A stretch of DNA of 64,000 nucleotides from Thermodesulfobacteriota bacterium (GTDB lineage: Bacteria; Desulfobacterota; WTBG01; CAIYCZ01; CAIRTM01): NCBI GenBank assembly GCA_026415325.1, contig JAOAHH010000151.1:1-64000 (forward strand). Direction: 5' to 3'. Of the stretch, positions 54,406 to 63,982 are shown piece after piece. Every line of letters begins with the position of its first letter. The stretch's first letter is position 1. A program made the translations under genes and the position numbers. The notes under the pieces are model-generated. The model made no database searches, was not told where the DNA came from, and saw only the letters and a program-made list of their open reading frames with translations.

Positions 54406-55523
54406 GGTACTGTACCCGTTGTGTGATTCCCGAAACCCGGCCGCATATTACCTTCGATCACGAAGGTGTGTGCAATGCATGCCGGTCACATGAGATGAAA
54501 AAGAACATCGATTGGATATCCAGGAAAGAAGCCTTTAAGGATGTGGTGCATACCGCACAGCGGCACAGCACTGGGTATGACTGTGTGATTCCTGTCAGCG
54601 GCGGAAAAGACAGTACCTGGCAAGTTGTGACCTGCCTTGAGCACGGCCTGAATCCTTTGGCGGTCACGTGGAAAACACCTGTACGAACTCCGATCGGACA
54701 GCGCAATCTGGATAACCTTGTGCGGCTTGGTGTCGACCATATCGATTATCAGGTTAATCCCCGGGTTGAGAAAAAATTCCTCCGCATTGCATTTGAACGC
54801 TTCGGTACCCCGGCACTCCCCATGCACATGGCACTTTTTAGCATCCCCTTGCGCATTGCCGTTCGTTTCCGGATTCCGCTGGTTGTCTGGGGGGAAAATT
54901 CGGCATTCGAGTATGGAGGAACCGATGAAGAGCGCACCGGGTTCAAACTCGACGGAGCATGGCTGAAAAAATACGGTGTCACCCACGGCACAACCGCCAG
55001 CGACTGGATTTCTGATGAACTGACAGAACGGGAGTTAACCCCCTATTTCATCCCAACAGCCGAGGAGCTTGAGGCAAGCGGCGTGCTCGCGGTCTTTTTA
55101 GGCTACTATTTCCGGTGGGATCCAGATGCAAGCCTTCGGGTTGCCCAAGCACACGGTTTTGAGGTGAGGACGGAAGGGCCGAAAACAGGATACTACGATT
55201 ATGCTGATATCGATGATGAATTCATTATTTCGATTCATCACTGGCTGAAATGGTACAAGTTCGGATTCACCCGGCTTTACGACAATCTTTCCCTAGAGAT
55301 CCGCAACAACCGCATGAGCCGTCACAAGGCCATTGATATCATCAAACAGCGGGGAGATGAAACGCCACACGAGGATATCGAAAAATTTTGCGCTTTTACC
55401 GGTATGACCGTACAGCGCTTTTTCGAAACCGCCGAGCGGTTTCGAAACAGAAACATCTGGAGCAGAGAGAACGGCTGCTGGAAAATCAAAAATTTTCTGA
55501 TTTCAGACTGGAAATGGTCATGA
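54402..55523 (+). CDS. N-acetyl sugar amidotransferase (PseA/WbpG-like)
   Basis: A 373-residue protein starting with MRYCTRCVIPETRPHI: zinc-type cysteines in CTRC and CNAC, followed by the PP-loop [12 protein letters not shown], then SIPLRIAVRFRIPLVVWGEN. It is related to WbpG and PseA, which convert an N-acetyl to an acetamidino group on sugars using ammonia from HisH-like partners. Starts with GTG, overlapping the asparagine synthase-like gene by 4 bp. A second such domain is at 60033. Substrate unknown. Confidence 0.86.
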   Translation: MRYCTRCVIPETRPHITFDHEGVCNACRSHEMKKNIDWISRKEAFKDVVHTAQRHSTGYDCVIPVSGGKDSTWQVVTCLEHGLNPLAVTWKTPVRTPIGQRNLDNLVRLGVDHIDYQVNPRVEKKFLRIAFERFGTPALPMHMALFSIPLRIAVRFRIPLVVWGENSAFEYGGTDEERTGFKLDGAWLKKYGVTHGTTASDWISDELTERELTPYFIPTAEELEASGVLAVFLGYYFRWDPDASLRVAQAHGFEVRTEGPKTGYYDYADIDDEFIISIHHWLKWYKFGFTRLYDNLSLEIRNNRMSRHKAIDIIKQRGDETPHEDIEKFCAFTGMTVQRFFETAERFRNRNIWSRENGCWKIKNFLISDWKWS

Positions 55524-55900
55524 AGTTTACGCCGATTGATCCGCCCCGCGAGTTTGAAACCGGTTTTGCCTCATGCCCTGTTGTGATGCGCGACTGCGGC
55601 CGTCTTGTTCTTGAGCCTGATGAGCAGGTCACTCTTGTAACGCCGTCAGGTGCGGAATACGACGTGGCGCGGAAAGCATGGGGTTTTTACGCAACACCGT
55701 CACTCAACGGCAGACTCTCGCAGTTCGGTTTGCGCGGCGTGCTCGTCAAAAACCGAATCGGGCGGTATTTCATTCTTCTGGTGGAGACGGAACGGGAAGA
55801 TGATTTTGAAGAATACCTTGCAGCTGAAGGTATCACCATTGTGTGGTGGCTTGACCGCACCGAGGAGCTGGAACGTCTTGAGAAAAAACTCAATGGATAA
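55520..55900 (+). CDS. Hypothetical protein of unknown family
   Basis: A 126-residue soluble protein MKFTPIDPPREFETGF, with beta-rich middle VTLVTPSGAEYDVARKAWGFYATPS and ILLVETEREDDFEEYLAAEGI, then an acidic helical end. I do not recognise a domain. Its ATG overlaps the amidotransferase stop in ATGA form and it overlaps the next methyltransferase gene by 8 bp, so it is read with them. Tight placement between amidotransferase and methyltransferase suggests a role in the same sugar pathway, perhaps as an adaptor. Confidence 0.65.
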   Translation: MKFTPIDPPREFETGFASCPVVMRDCGRLVLEPDEQVTLVTPSGAEYDVARKAWGFYATPSLNGRLSQFGLRGVLVKNRIGRYFILLVETEREDDFEEYLAAEGITIVWWLDRTEELERLEKKLNG

Positions 55901-56804
55901 CACTGCTCCTGTAATGTCCTCCAATCATCGGTGCCTCTGCGGCAATGCCGATTGGATAAAGGTATTTACTTATACCGCGCCGCCTGCGGGAGAGACCCGT
56001 TTTGCGTGCAGCACTTGCGGCACGTATTACCGCGAGGTGCTTCGCTGTACCCGATGCGGCCATTTTATTTCCGTCAGCACTATGGATATGAACAGCCTAT
56101 ACGCGGGCGCGTATGTCTCCTCAACCTACGGCGATGACGGCATTCGACGGAACTTTGACAGAATCATATCGCTGCCAGCCGAAAAATCGGACAATGCAGG
56201 AAGGGTGCGCAGGGTTGTGGATTTTGCCAGAAACTTCTTGCAGGACGGCCGCCGAAACCGGAAGCCGAGAATTCTGGATGTGGGATCGGGGCTGTGTGTT
56301 TTTCTGTACCTGATGAAACAGGCAGGGTGGCAGTGCACGGCGCTTGACCCGGATCCGCGCATGGTACGCCATGCCCGGGAGACTGTCGGCGTTGATGCGG
56401 TGTGTGGTGACTTTATGGAAACGGACAAGTTCAAAAGGTTTGACGCTATCGCCTTCAACAAGGTGCTCGAGCATGTTGCGGACCCTATTGCCATGCTCCG
56501 CCACAGTGCGCGGTTCCTCCGACAGAGCGGGTTTGTGTATGTCGAGGTGCCTGATGGCGAGGCAGCGGTTGCCGACGGACCGGAACGAGAGGAGTTTTTT
56601 ATTGAACACCTACATGTATTCAGTCTCAAATCGCTTGACGTATTGGCATCAAAAGCCGGTTTTGTCCCGGTGCAGGTTGAAAGAATTCGGGAGCCGAGCT
56701 CTAAATTCACGCTTTGCGGTTTTTTTATTCAACGCAATACCCTTTCCGTAAAACCGTTTAACAGAACAGTGCTATGGACCGGCAGTTCATTCCGCTTTTT
56801 ATAA
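55893..56804 (+). CDS. Zinc-ribbon class I SAM-dependent methyltransferase
   Basis: A 303-residue protein with an N-terminal zinc ribbon (CLCG, CSTCGTYYREVLRCTRCG) and a Rossmann methyltransferase domain starting RILDVGSGLCVFLYLMKQAG (SAM motif I) with CTALDPDP and NKVLEHVADP. Members act as sugar C-methyltransferases or process PP-linked sugars. The ATG at 55893 overlaps the upstream gene. The last 31 bp overlap the sulfotransferase gene. Confidence 0.82.
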   Translation: MDNTAPVMSSNHRCLCGNADWIKVFTYTAPPAGETRFACSTCGTYYREVLRCTRCGHFISVSTMDMNSLYAGAYVSSTYGDDGIRRNFDRIISLPAEKSDNAGRVRRVVDFARNFLQDGRRNRKPRILDVGSGLCVFLYLMKQAGWQCTALDPDPRMVRHARETVGVDAVCGDFMETDKFKRFDAIAFNKVLEHVADPIAMLRHSARFLRQSGFVYVEVPDGEAAVADGPEREEFFIEHLHVFSLKSLDVLASKAGFVPVQVERIREPSSKFTLCGFFIQRNTLSVKPFNRTVLWTGSSFRFL

Positions 56805-58003
56805 CCGGCATTGCCAGAAGCGGTACAAATCTGGTTGGCAGAATGCTCAACGCACACCCGGAAATCGCTGTTGCGATTGATCCATATTTGCCCTTTTTTA
56901 AATCGTTGCGGGATGCTCTTGTCATAAAAACGCTCAAAAAACCATGGCAAGAGTTCACGCCGTCAATGGCTTTACAGGATTATTATTATACTGATGAGCG
57001 TATCGCAATACTCGACCTTGTTCAAAATGGCTCACTTGATATGCGATTAGAAAAAACGCAACGGCTTGTTTTGATAGAACAGCTTGCCAATCGCGCCCGC
57101 ATAGAGTGTTCTGATCTTGTCGGCTCTTTTGCGGGAATAGAAGCTGAGGAGTATCGTGTATTACTCACCGCGCTTCTTAATGTTATCTCACAATACAGGG
57201 GAAGCACCATATCACGTTTGATAGGATTCAAAGATCTATGGATCATCGAATTTTTTACCATGCTTGCCCGAGCATATCCCGAAGCACGCTTTGTTGCCGT
57301 TTTGCGGGACCCGCGCGCCGCTGCTGCCTCGATGCTCGGTTTTAAGGATAAAGACCCGTCACAGCTCTGCCACACGCTTTCCTTTGTGCGGCACTGGCGA
57401 AAATATGCTGCGTTCATTCATCTGTATCGCAGCGGTTTTTTTGCCGAACGCTTTCATGTGGTGCGTTATGAAGATTTGCTTGAAAACCCTGTGCGGACGG
57501 CGCGCTCATTGTGCTCGTTTTTAGAAGTACCGTTTGACGATCGTATGCTTGATATGAGCAATTTTTATGATGCAGCCACCGGAGCGGTATGGCAAGGAAA
57601 CAGCACATTCGATCCGGTCATGACCGATATCAGCAGACATGCTGCGCAACGCTGGCGCACGAAGCTTGACCCGCGAATCACCGCCCTTATCGATTTCGTC
57701 TGCGGTCCTGAGATGCAGCTTTTCGGCTATGCTCCGGTATATTGCGCGTTCACCCCAGAGGTGATAAGCGGCATGCTTGAATATCTTATTGAAAACAATA
57801 CGGAATCCTGCAGTTGGCGGAGCGATTTTCAGGACCCCCAGCAGGATTTTGCGCTTGAATTGTTCCGCCGGTGCCTGCTCGAACTTCCGGATCCGCCCCG
57901 CGACGCTTCCCTGATCCGGCGTTCTTTTCTTTTTGAAAGTCTCTATGACGTACTCCGCGCAAACGCTTCCCGAGATGAGCAGAGACGTTATGCAGTCAGT
58001 TGA
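56774..58003 (+). CDS. Sulfotransferase
   Basis: A 409-residue protein with the PAPS-binding motifs: 5'-phosphosulfate loop ITGIARSGTNLVGRML and 3'-phosphate motif FVAVLRDPRAAAASML. LLENPVRTARSLCSFLEVPF further supports the fold. It transfers sulfate from PAPS to a hydroxyl or amine, presumably on a glycan in this locus. No PAPS-forming genes are in the window. The gene overlaps the neighbours at both ends. Confidence 0.86.
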   Translation: MDRQFIPLFITGIARSGTNLVGRMLNAHPEIAVAIDPYLPFFKSLRDALVIKTLKKPWQEFTPSMALQDYYYTDERIAILDLVQNGSLDMRLEKTQRLVLIEQLANRARIECSDLVGSFAGIEAEEYRVLLTALLNVISQYRGSTISRLIGFKDLWIIEFFTMLARAYPEARFVAVLRDPRAAAASMLGFKDKDPSQLCHTLSFVRHWRKYAAFIHLYRSGFFAERFHVVRYEDLLENPVRTARSLCSFLEVPFDDRMLDMSNFYDAATGAVWQGNSTFDPVMTDISRHAAQRWRTKLDPRITALIDFVCGPEMQLFGYAPVYCAFTPEVISGMLEYLIENNTESCSWRSDFQDPQQDFALELFRRCLLELPDPPRDASLIRRSFLFESLYDVLRANASRDEQRRYAVS

Positions 58004-59372
58004 ACGATCCTCGATCATGGACCTGACGGAAACACTGTGCAGGTTTCAAACCGGGGTGGTCGCAGCCGATAACTCGCTGTTGTTCGAATGTCTCAGCCGT
58101 GAACTGCCGTTTAGGCTGTGCCGCTATCCTTCCGGGGCAACCTTTAATGGCTGGGTTATCCCACAAAATTGGCGCGTCGAACGCGCATTGCTCATAAAAG
58201 ACGGTCGGATCGTGTTTGATGGTACGGCGCATCCGTTTGGGGTTGCCGCCTATTCACGCTCGTTTCACGGCGAACTTGCGTTTGAGGAGTTACAGCGGCA
58301 CCTGGTAACAAAACCAGACCTTCCGGATGCTTATGTCTATCACTGCATGTGGCTGTACCGGCCATGGGCTGCGGATTGGGCGTTTTCGATGCCGTACCGT
58401 ATCTATAAAACACTGACTCCCGGCTGGTATCGTGTTGAGCTCACAACCTGCTATGAGCCCGGAGAGATGCTGGTTGCCGACTATGAGCACCGGGGCACTC
58501 TTGAGAGCACGATCGTTTTTAACTGCCATACCTGTCATCCGCACATGGCAAACGACGCATTCGCAGGTGTCGCACTGCTGGTGAGGCTGTTTCAATGGTT
58601 GGGAAGGAAAAAAACCCGCTATACCTATCGGCTCGTTCTTGGGCCCGAGCACCTCGGCACGGTCTTTTATCTGCGCGACCGCGATACGCATGAAATAGAC
58701 CGTTTTATCGGCGGCGTGTTTGTGGAAATGCCCGGCACGTGCGGCCCGCTGAAACTTGCATCCTCATTTCTGGGCGGTCTTCCGATAGACCGGGCATTGC
58801 AGCATGCCATGCGCCATTACAGCACCGGATATGTCCTTGTCCCGTGGCGAAAGGGAGCTGGCAATGATGAAACCGTCTGGGAAGCGCCGGGATATGAGGT
58901 GCCGTTCTGCGAGCTTACATGGTGCATGGATCAATTTGCCCCGTATCCTGAATATCACACAAGCCTTGATATGCCGGATTCACTTGATGTTGCCCATGTT
59001 GATGAGACTTTTTTGGTTTTGCAAAAGACGATAGAAATTTTTGAAAACAACGCTGCTGTTATCAGAACCTTTGACGGACTGGTGTGCCTTTCAAATCCAG
59101 TATTTGACCTCTATTATGAGCGGCCGGATCCTGCGGTCCGCAAGGATTTGCCGGATGACGGTGAGAAATGGGGCCATCTGCTCGACTGCCTCTTTCGGTA
59201 TCTTGACGGCTCACAGACGGTTCTAGACATTGCTGACAAGCACGATTTGCCGTTTGACCGTGTGTATGCGTACATTCAGCGCCTTGCAGCAAAAGGCCTT
59301 GTGCGACTCGAGTATCAAAGGATTAACCGAATACCAGTTTCCCAGATTGCGGGTGGAGAGTGTGCAGCATGA
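57990..59372 (+). CDS. DUF4910-type aminopeptidase-like protein with C-terminal winged helix
   Basis: A 460-residue protein in which the first about 330 residues match the DUF4910/DUF2172 M28-like zinc peptidase fold: the beginning LCRYPSGATFNGWVIPQNWRV, then FNCHTCHPHMANDAFAGVA (His and Asp ligands), LVLGPEHLGTVFYL and EYHTSLDMPDSLDV. The C-terminal region (LFRYLDGSQTVLDIADKHDLPFDRVYAYIQRLAAKGLV) is a winged-helix-like segment. Relatives occur in surface-glycan clusters, but no reaction is established. The ATG at 57990 is chosen; 57975 and 58017 are alternatives. It overlaps the sulfotransferase gene. Confidence 0.75.
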   Translation: MQSVERSSIMDLTETLCRFQTGVVAADNSLLFECLSRELPFRLCRYPSGATFNGWVIPQNWRVERALLIKDGRIVFDGTAHPFGVAAYSRSFHGELAFEELQRHLVTKPDLPDAYVYHCMWLYRPWAADWAFSMPYRIYKTLTPGWYRVELTTCYEPGEMLVADYEHRGTLESTIVFNCHTCHPHMANDAFAGVALLVRLFQWLGRKKTRYTYRLVLGPEHLGTVFYLRDRDTHEIDRFIGGVFVEMPGTCGPLKLASSFLGGLPIDRALQHAMRHYSTGYVLVPWRKGAGNDETVWEAPGYEVPFCELTWCMDQFAPYPEYHTSLDMPDSLDVAHVDETFLVLQKTIEIFENNAAVIRTFDGLVCLSNPVFDLYYERPDPAVRKDLPDDGEKWGHLLDCLFRYLDGSQTVLDIADKHDLPFDRVYAYIQRLAAKGLVRLEYQRINRIPVSQIAGGECAA

Positions 59373-59992
59373 TTGCCGTTGTTGATATAGGCTTGGGCAA
59401 TCTGCAGTCCGTGTGCTGGGCATGTGCGCATGTCGGTGCAAAGGTTTGCGTTGCCGCGCAGCCTTCCGATCTCAAAGGATGCAGTGCAATCATTCTTCCC
59501 GGTGTGGGCGCATTCGGCGACGGCATGCGGCAGCTTCGGCAGCGAGGATTTGTCGACGCGCTCTGCCAAGCAGTGGCATGGGGCATGCCGTTGCTCGGAA
59601 TTTGCCTTGGCATGCAGCTTTTGGCAGAGGTGAGCGAGGAGTATGGACTCCATCCGGGGCTTGGGCTGATCAAAGGACATGTCACCAGACTAAAGCCCTC
59701 ACATAACGGGGAGAGGGTGCCACATATCGGGTGGTGTGATGTCGCCCTCACAAAAAACGAAAGCGTTTTGTTTAGAAATATTCCAACAGGTGTTCCGTTT
59801 TATTTTGCCCACAGCTATGCCTTAGCATGTTCAGAGGAGTCAGATGTTGGGGCAAGGATTTTTTTCGGTAGTCGTCTTGTGACTGCAGCGATTGAACGCG
59901 GCAATCTTTTCGGTGTTCAGTTCCATCCTGAAAAGAGTCAGGATGTCGGGCTTGAACTGCTCCATAACTTTTGGCTGTTTTCTCGTCAGTAA
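59369..59992 (+). CDS. hisH: HisH-like glutamine amidotransferase (sugar amidination)
   Basis: A 207-residue class I glutaminase with Cys79 in GICLGMQLL and His186/Glu188 in FHPEKS, also LPGVGAFGDGM. It supplies ammonia. In this locus it is next to a HisF-like domain and two WbpG-like amidotransferases, as in lipopolysaccharide loci where HisH2 and HisF2 work with WbpG, rather than in histidine synthesis. Its ATG overlaps the peptidase stop (ATGA). Confidence 0.86.
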   Translation: MIAVVDIGLGNLQSVCWACAHVGAKVCVAAQPSDLKGCSAIILPGVGAFGDGMRQLRQRGFVDALCQAVAWGMPLLGICLGMQLLAEVSEEYGLHPGLGLIKGHVTRLKPSHNGERVPHIGWCDVALTKNESVLFRNIPTGVPFYFAHSYALACSEESDVGARIFFGSRLVTAAIERGNLFGVQFHPEKSQDVGLELLHNFWLFSRQ

Positions 59993-60032
59993 CACCTATC
60001 CGCCACGCCCCCGGCAGGTTTAATATAACATC

Positions 60033-62105
60033 ATGGTTCGCCCACGACTCATACCGTGTTTGCTCCTGAAAAACGGTCTGATTGTCCGCAGCCAACGGTT
60101 TTCGGTGCATCAGGACATCGGTAACCCTCTGAGCACGGTCAAGCGGTTTTCAGACTGGAATGTTGACGAGCTGATCCTGCTCGACATCAGCAGCGAAGAT
60201 TACCATGACCTGCGGCGAGATGATTTGCAGCAGCGTTATCACGGCACGACAGCCCTTGATGTTCTCAAAGCCGTGTCGCAGGTTTGTTTTATGCCGCTCG
60301 CGTTTGGTGGCAGGATTCGTTCGCTTGAAGATATACGGCTCAGGCTGAGCGCAGGCGCTGATAAGTGTGTTATCAATACGGTTGCAGTGAAGGATCCCTC
60401 TTTTATTACCCAAGCGGCACAACGGTTTGGCGCGCAATGTATTGTTGTCAGTATTGACGTTAAACTTCACGAGGATGGCAGTTATGAGGTGTATACGCAT
60501 CGCGGTACCTTCCCCACCGGATGGGATCCTGTGTCATGGGCACAGGAGGTTGAACGGCTCGGCGCCGGTGAGATTTTTCTCAACTCGATAGACCGTGACG
60601 GATCGGCGCAAGGGTATGACATTGCACTTATCAGAAGCGTAACATCTGCGGTTTCGATTCCCGTGATCGCCTGCGGCGGTGTCGGCAGGTACGAGCATTT
60701 TCCACCGGGCATTCTTGAAGGCGGCGCAAGTGCAGTCAGTGCGGCAAATATTTTTCACTTTTTCGAGCTGAGTTATCCGCTTGCAAAAAAAGTGTGCAGG
60801 GAAGCAGGGATACCGATGCGCGAAAGCAGCCTCAGCAGCCGGTGGCTGCTGCGGGAGCCTTCATATACCGAAGAGGAACGTGAGCGGGCACGTGAGCGCG
60901 CATCGGGCATCATTTGTTTGCCAAATGTACTGAGAAAATCTATCCATGCGGTGCGCTGGTGTACACGCTGCGTGTATCCTGCGATCAGCGCAGCCCCGAT
61001 GGAGTTTGACGAAAACGGCGTATGCATGGGCTGCCGTATGGCAGAGGTAAAAGCCAGTATTCCGGCTTCAGAATGGCGCAGGCGTTGTGATCTCTTGCGC
61101 GAGATTTTTGAACGTTACCGATGCCGCGATGGATCACGACATGATTGTATCATTCCTGTCAGCGGCGGGAAGGATAGTTACTTCCAGACCCATGTCATCA
61201 AGAATGAGTTTGGCTTAAATCCTCTGCTGGTGACCTACAACGGCAATAACTACACACCGACCGGCTGGCGTAATCTTCACCGCATGAAAGAAGTATTTGG
61301 TGTTGACCACATTATCTATTCGCCCAGTGTTGAACTTTTGAAAAAGCTCAATCGCCTCGGATTCATTATCATGGGCGATATGAACTGGCATGCGCATGTG
61401 GGTATCACCACGTTACCGGTACGCATTGCAGTTCAGTTTAAGATTCCGCTCATTATCTGGGGCGAACACGGCTATCTTGACCTTTGCGGTCAGTTTTCCA
61501 TGGATGATTTCCCTGAAATGAGCTACCGCGATCGGCTCGAGCACTTTGCCCGAGGGGATGAGTGGACGTACTTTGTCGGCCTTGAGGGTATTACTGCCCA
61601 AGACATGATTCCCTATCAGTATCCTTCTGATCAGGAGCTTTTTGACCTCGATGTGCGGGGTATTTATCTTGGCAACTATGTACACTGGGAGGCAAACGAC
61701 CACGGCCCCATGGTAATCGAAAAATACGGATTTCAGATAAGCCCTGAGCCGTTTGAGCGGACCTACCGCAGGATGTCAAATCTTGATGACATGCACGAGA
61801 ACGGCGTGCATGACTACCTCAAATATATAAAATTCGGCTATGGCCGCTGCACCGACCATGTGTGCAAGGATATTCGGGCAGGTCGGATGACGCGGGAGGA
61901 AGGTATTGAGCTTGTTCGACAGATGGATCATCGAAAACCAAAAGATCTCTACCGGTGGCTCGAATATGTTGGCATGACCGAAGAGGAATTTGATCGGATT
62001 GCTGATACATTCCGTGACCCTCGGGTATGGAGAAAAGTAAATGGTCAATGGGTAAAAGACAATATCTGGGATGAGCACTGCGGTGAAAAGGTTTTGACGG
62101 CATGA
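60033..62105 (+). CDS. Fusion of HisF-like cyclase paralogue and N-acetyl sugar amidotransferase
   Basis: A 690-residue protein. Residues 1-265 are a HisF (beta/alpha)8 barrel: [68 protein letters not shown] and ACGGVG. The family general-base Asp11 is Leu in CLLLKNG, while the second catalytic Asp (Asp142 in SIDVK) is kept; this pattern is usual for LPS-pathway HisF paralogues. A charged linker (residues 280-305) leads to a WbpG-like domain with CTRC (310-313), CMGC (331-334) and PP-loop [11 protein letters not shown] (375-385). The separate HisH gene is 40 bp upstream. In one chain, ammonia made by HisH could be handed from the HisF barrel to the amidotransferase. The fusion is not known to me. 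Confidence 0.85.
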   Translation: MVRPRLIPCLLLKNGLIVRSQRFSVHQDIGNPLSTVKRFSDWNVDELILLDISSEDYHDLRRDDLQQRYHGTTALDVLKAVSQVCFMPLAFGGRIRSLEDIRLRLSAGADKCVINTVAVKDPSFITQAAQRFGAQCIVVSIDVKLHEDGSYEVYTHRGTFPTGWDPVSWAQEVERLGAGEIFLNSIDRDGSAQGYDIALIRSVTSAVSIPVIACGGVGRYEHFPPGILEGGASAVSAANIFHFFELSYPLAKKVCREAGIPMRESSLSSRWLLREPSYTEEERERARERASGIICLPNVLRKSIHAVRWCTRCVYPAISAAPMEFDENGVCMGCRMAEVKASIPASEWRRRCDLLREIFERYRCRDGSRHDCIIPVSGGKDSYFQTHVIKNEFGLNPLLVTYNGNNYTPTGWRNLHRMKEVFGVDHIIYSPSVELLKKLNRLGFIIMGDMNWHAHVGITTLPVRIAVQFKIPLIIWGEHGYLDLCGQFSMDDFPEMSYRDRLEHFARGDEWTYFVGLEGITAQDMIPYQYPSDQELFDLDVRGIYLGNYVHWEANDHGPMVIEKYGFQISPEPFERTYRRMSNLDDMHENGVHDYLKYIKFGYGRCTDHVCKDIRAGRMTREEGIELVRQMDHRKPKDLYRWLEYVGMTEEEFDRIADTFRDPRVWRKVNGQWVKDNIWDEHCGEKVLTA

Positions 62106-62938
62106 AAAAACTTTTAAAAGTCGGCGATACCATATCAGCGGTCCGGTACTGGAGCGAGCGAGCGAATGCATATAACGAACAGATCGACGGACCGTATCAT
62201 CGGCACCGCTTGGCGGTTATACACCGACTACTGGAGGCCGTCGCTTTAGATGGGACATTTTGTGTTGATTTCGGCTGCGGTGATGGCGTGATGCTTGAAT
62301 TTCTGGTTGCTCGAGGCGCCTGCGTGTTCGGCTGTGATCCTGTTGCGGAAATGGTTGCGGCCGCGCAAAGACGCATCGGTAACAAAGGCGCTGTTGTGCG
62401 CGGCGGCGTTGATGCCTTGGCGCGGATCAAGCCCCGATCGGTGGATTGTGTGCTTGCACTGAATGTTTTGGCGTATTTGACTGCTGCGGAAGAACAAACA
62501 TTTTACCGGGAAGCCGCACGAATACTCAAACCCGGCGCAGCACTCGTGGTAACGCACTCAAATGAACTGTTTGATATGTACACGCTAAACAGACTGACGG
62601 TTGATTTTTATGCCCGACACTTTTGCGGCGAAGGCAGCGCGGACAGGATTGCGTCACTGCTTACGCATCCGCAGATTCCTGAAAGAATCGTTTTCAATGT
62701 CCGCGAAAATCCCCTGTCGTATGCACACAAGCTTGCCGAATTTGGCTTCAGGGAAGATCAGCAGGAGTTTATGAATTTGCATCCGCTCCCGCCGCTTTTG
62801 ATGGATCCGGAGGGATTTAGGAATATAGATGCACGAGAATATGCACCAACCCTTGATTGGCCCGAACAGGAGCGCTGGAAGCTGATGTTTATGTGCAGCA
62901 TGTTCGGCTCCCGGGCAACACTCATCGCAGAAAATTGA
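62102..62938 (+). CDS. Class I SAM-dependent methyltransferase
   Basis: A 278-residue protein with FCVDFGCGDGVMLEFLVARG (SAM motif I), VDCVLALNVLAYL and LKPGAALVVTHSNELFD, a Rossmann methyltransferase. It lacks the zinc ribbon of the two other methyltransferases. Probably acts on a small molecule or sugar. ATG overlaps the stop of the fusion gene (ATGA). Confidence 0.82.
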   Translation: MKKLLKVGDTISAVRYWSERANAYNEQIDGPYHRHRLAVIHRLLEAVALDGTFCVDFGCGDGVMLEFLVARGACVFGCDPVAEMVAAAQRRIGNKGAVVRGGVDALARIKPRSVDCVLALNVLAYLTAAEEQTFYREAARILKPGAALVVTHSNELFDMYTLNRLTVDFYARHFCGEGSADRIASLLTHPQIPERIVFNVRENPLSYAHKLAEFGFREDQQEFMNLHPLPPLLMDPEGFRNIDAREYAPTLDWPEQERWKLMFMCSMFGSRATLIAEN

Positions 62939-62941
62939 ACC

Positions 62942-63982
62942 ATGTCCTTGCCGCTGGAAAATCCATTTGTTGGCAATCCACTGAGCGAGCACGAACTTTG
63001 TCCTGACGAATTGCTTGCCGGTCAGGAAGCGGCGTTTCAGCGCGATATCGATCGGCTCCGTGCACGCAGCGCCGAATTTGTGGCGGTGGCATGCCCTGCC
63101 TGCGGTTCGGCACAGCGTTTTCCTGCATTTGAAAAATATGGTTTTATATATGATCGGTGCGCCTCTTGTCTGACCATCTACATGAATCCCCGACCGTCGC
63201 CGCAGATCATGGAAGAGTACTACCGTCATTCGGAGAACTATGCTTACTGGGCACACTACATTTTCCCGGCGTCAGAACAAGCCCGCCAAGAAAAGATCCA
63301 TCGACCGTGGCTTGGCCGAGTACTGCGTTATTGTGATCAATACGGTATTGCGACAAGGACGCTGCTGGAAATCGGACCTGGTTTCGGCACGTTTGCAGCG
63401 CTCGCACGGGAGTCCGGACGCTTTGAACAGGTAATCGCTGTCGAACCGACGCCTGAGATGGCAGATGCCTGCCGCAAACGAGGCATTGAGGTGATCAACA
63501 AGCGGATTGAAGATGTTACCGAGAACGATGTTCCGGAAGCCGATGTCGTTGTTTCTTTTGAGGTTATCGAACATTTGTTTGCGCCGCGAGAGTTTCTTGT
63601 GCAGTGCTCTAAACGGATCGGGCACGGCGGATTATTGGTCGTCTCGTGCCCAAACGGGCTTGGGTTTGATATTTCAATGCTCGGTGCAAAAGCGCTTGCC
63701 GTTGATCCAGAGCATGTCAATTTTTTTAATCCGCGTTCTTTGAGCCAGCTTGTCGCAGCCTGCGGCTTCGACGTGCTTGAGGTAACAACTCCTGGGAGAC
63801 TCGATGCCGAATTTGTCCACGATGCGATTCTGAAGGGCGTCTTTGATATTTCTCACGATCCGTTTCTCAAGCGCGTGATGATTGACGAGTGGGATCGCCT
63901 CGGTTGGCCGTTTCAGCAGTTTCTTGCAGAAAACGGACTGTCGTCACACATGTGGCTTGCGGCGCGCAAAAGGAGTACCTGA
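62942..63982 (+). CDS. Zinc-ribbon class I SAM-dependent methyltransferase
   Basis: A 346-residue protein with an N-terminal helical part, a zinc ribbon CPACGSAQRF...YDRCASCLTIYMNPRPSPQ, and a methyltransferase domain with TLLEIGPGFGTFAALARESG, EPTPEMADACRKRG, VVSFEVIEHLFAP. The N-terminal layout resembles C-methyltransferases of deoxysugar pathways. Three bases after the preceding gene. It overlaps the next start codon by one base. Confidence 0.84.
   Translation: MSLPLENPFVGNPLSEHELCPDELLAGQEAAFQRDIDRLRARSAEFVAVACPACGSAQRFPAFEKYGFIYDRCASCLTIYMNPRPSPQIMEEYYRHSENYAYWAHYIFPASEQARQEKIHRPWLGRVLRYCDQYGIATRTLLEIGPGFGTFAALARESGRFEQVIAVEPTPEMADACRKRGIEVINKRIEDVTENDVPEADVVVSFEVIEHLFAPREFLVQCSKRIGHGGLLVVSCPNGLGFDISMLGAKALAVDPEHVNFFNPRSLSQLVAACGFDVLEVTTPGRLDAEFVHDAILKGVFDISHDPFLKRVMIDEWDRLGWPFQQFLAENGLSSHMWLAARKRST

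Noticed and set aside
59369-62105. Histidine biosynthesis genes hisH and hisF
   Set aside because: The HisF part has lost catalytic Asp11, is fused to an amidotransferase and sits in a sugar locus without other his genes.
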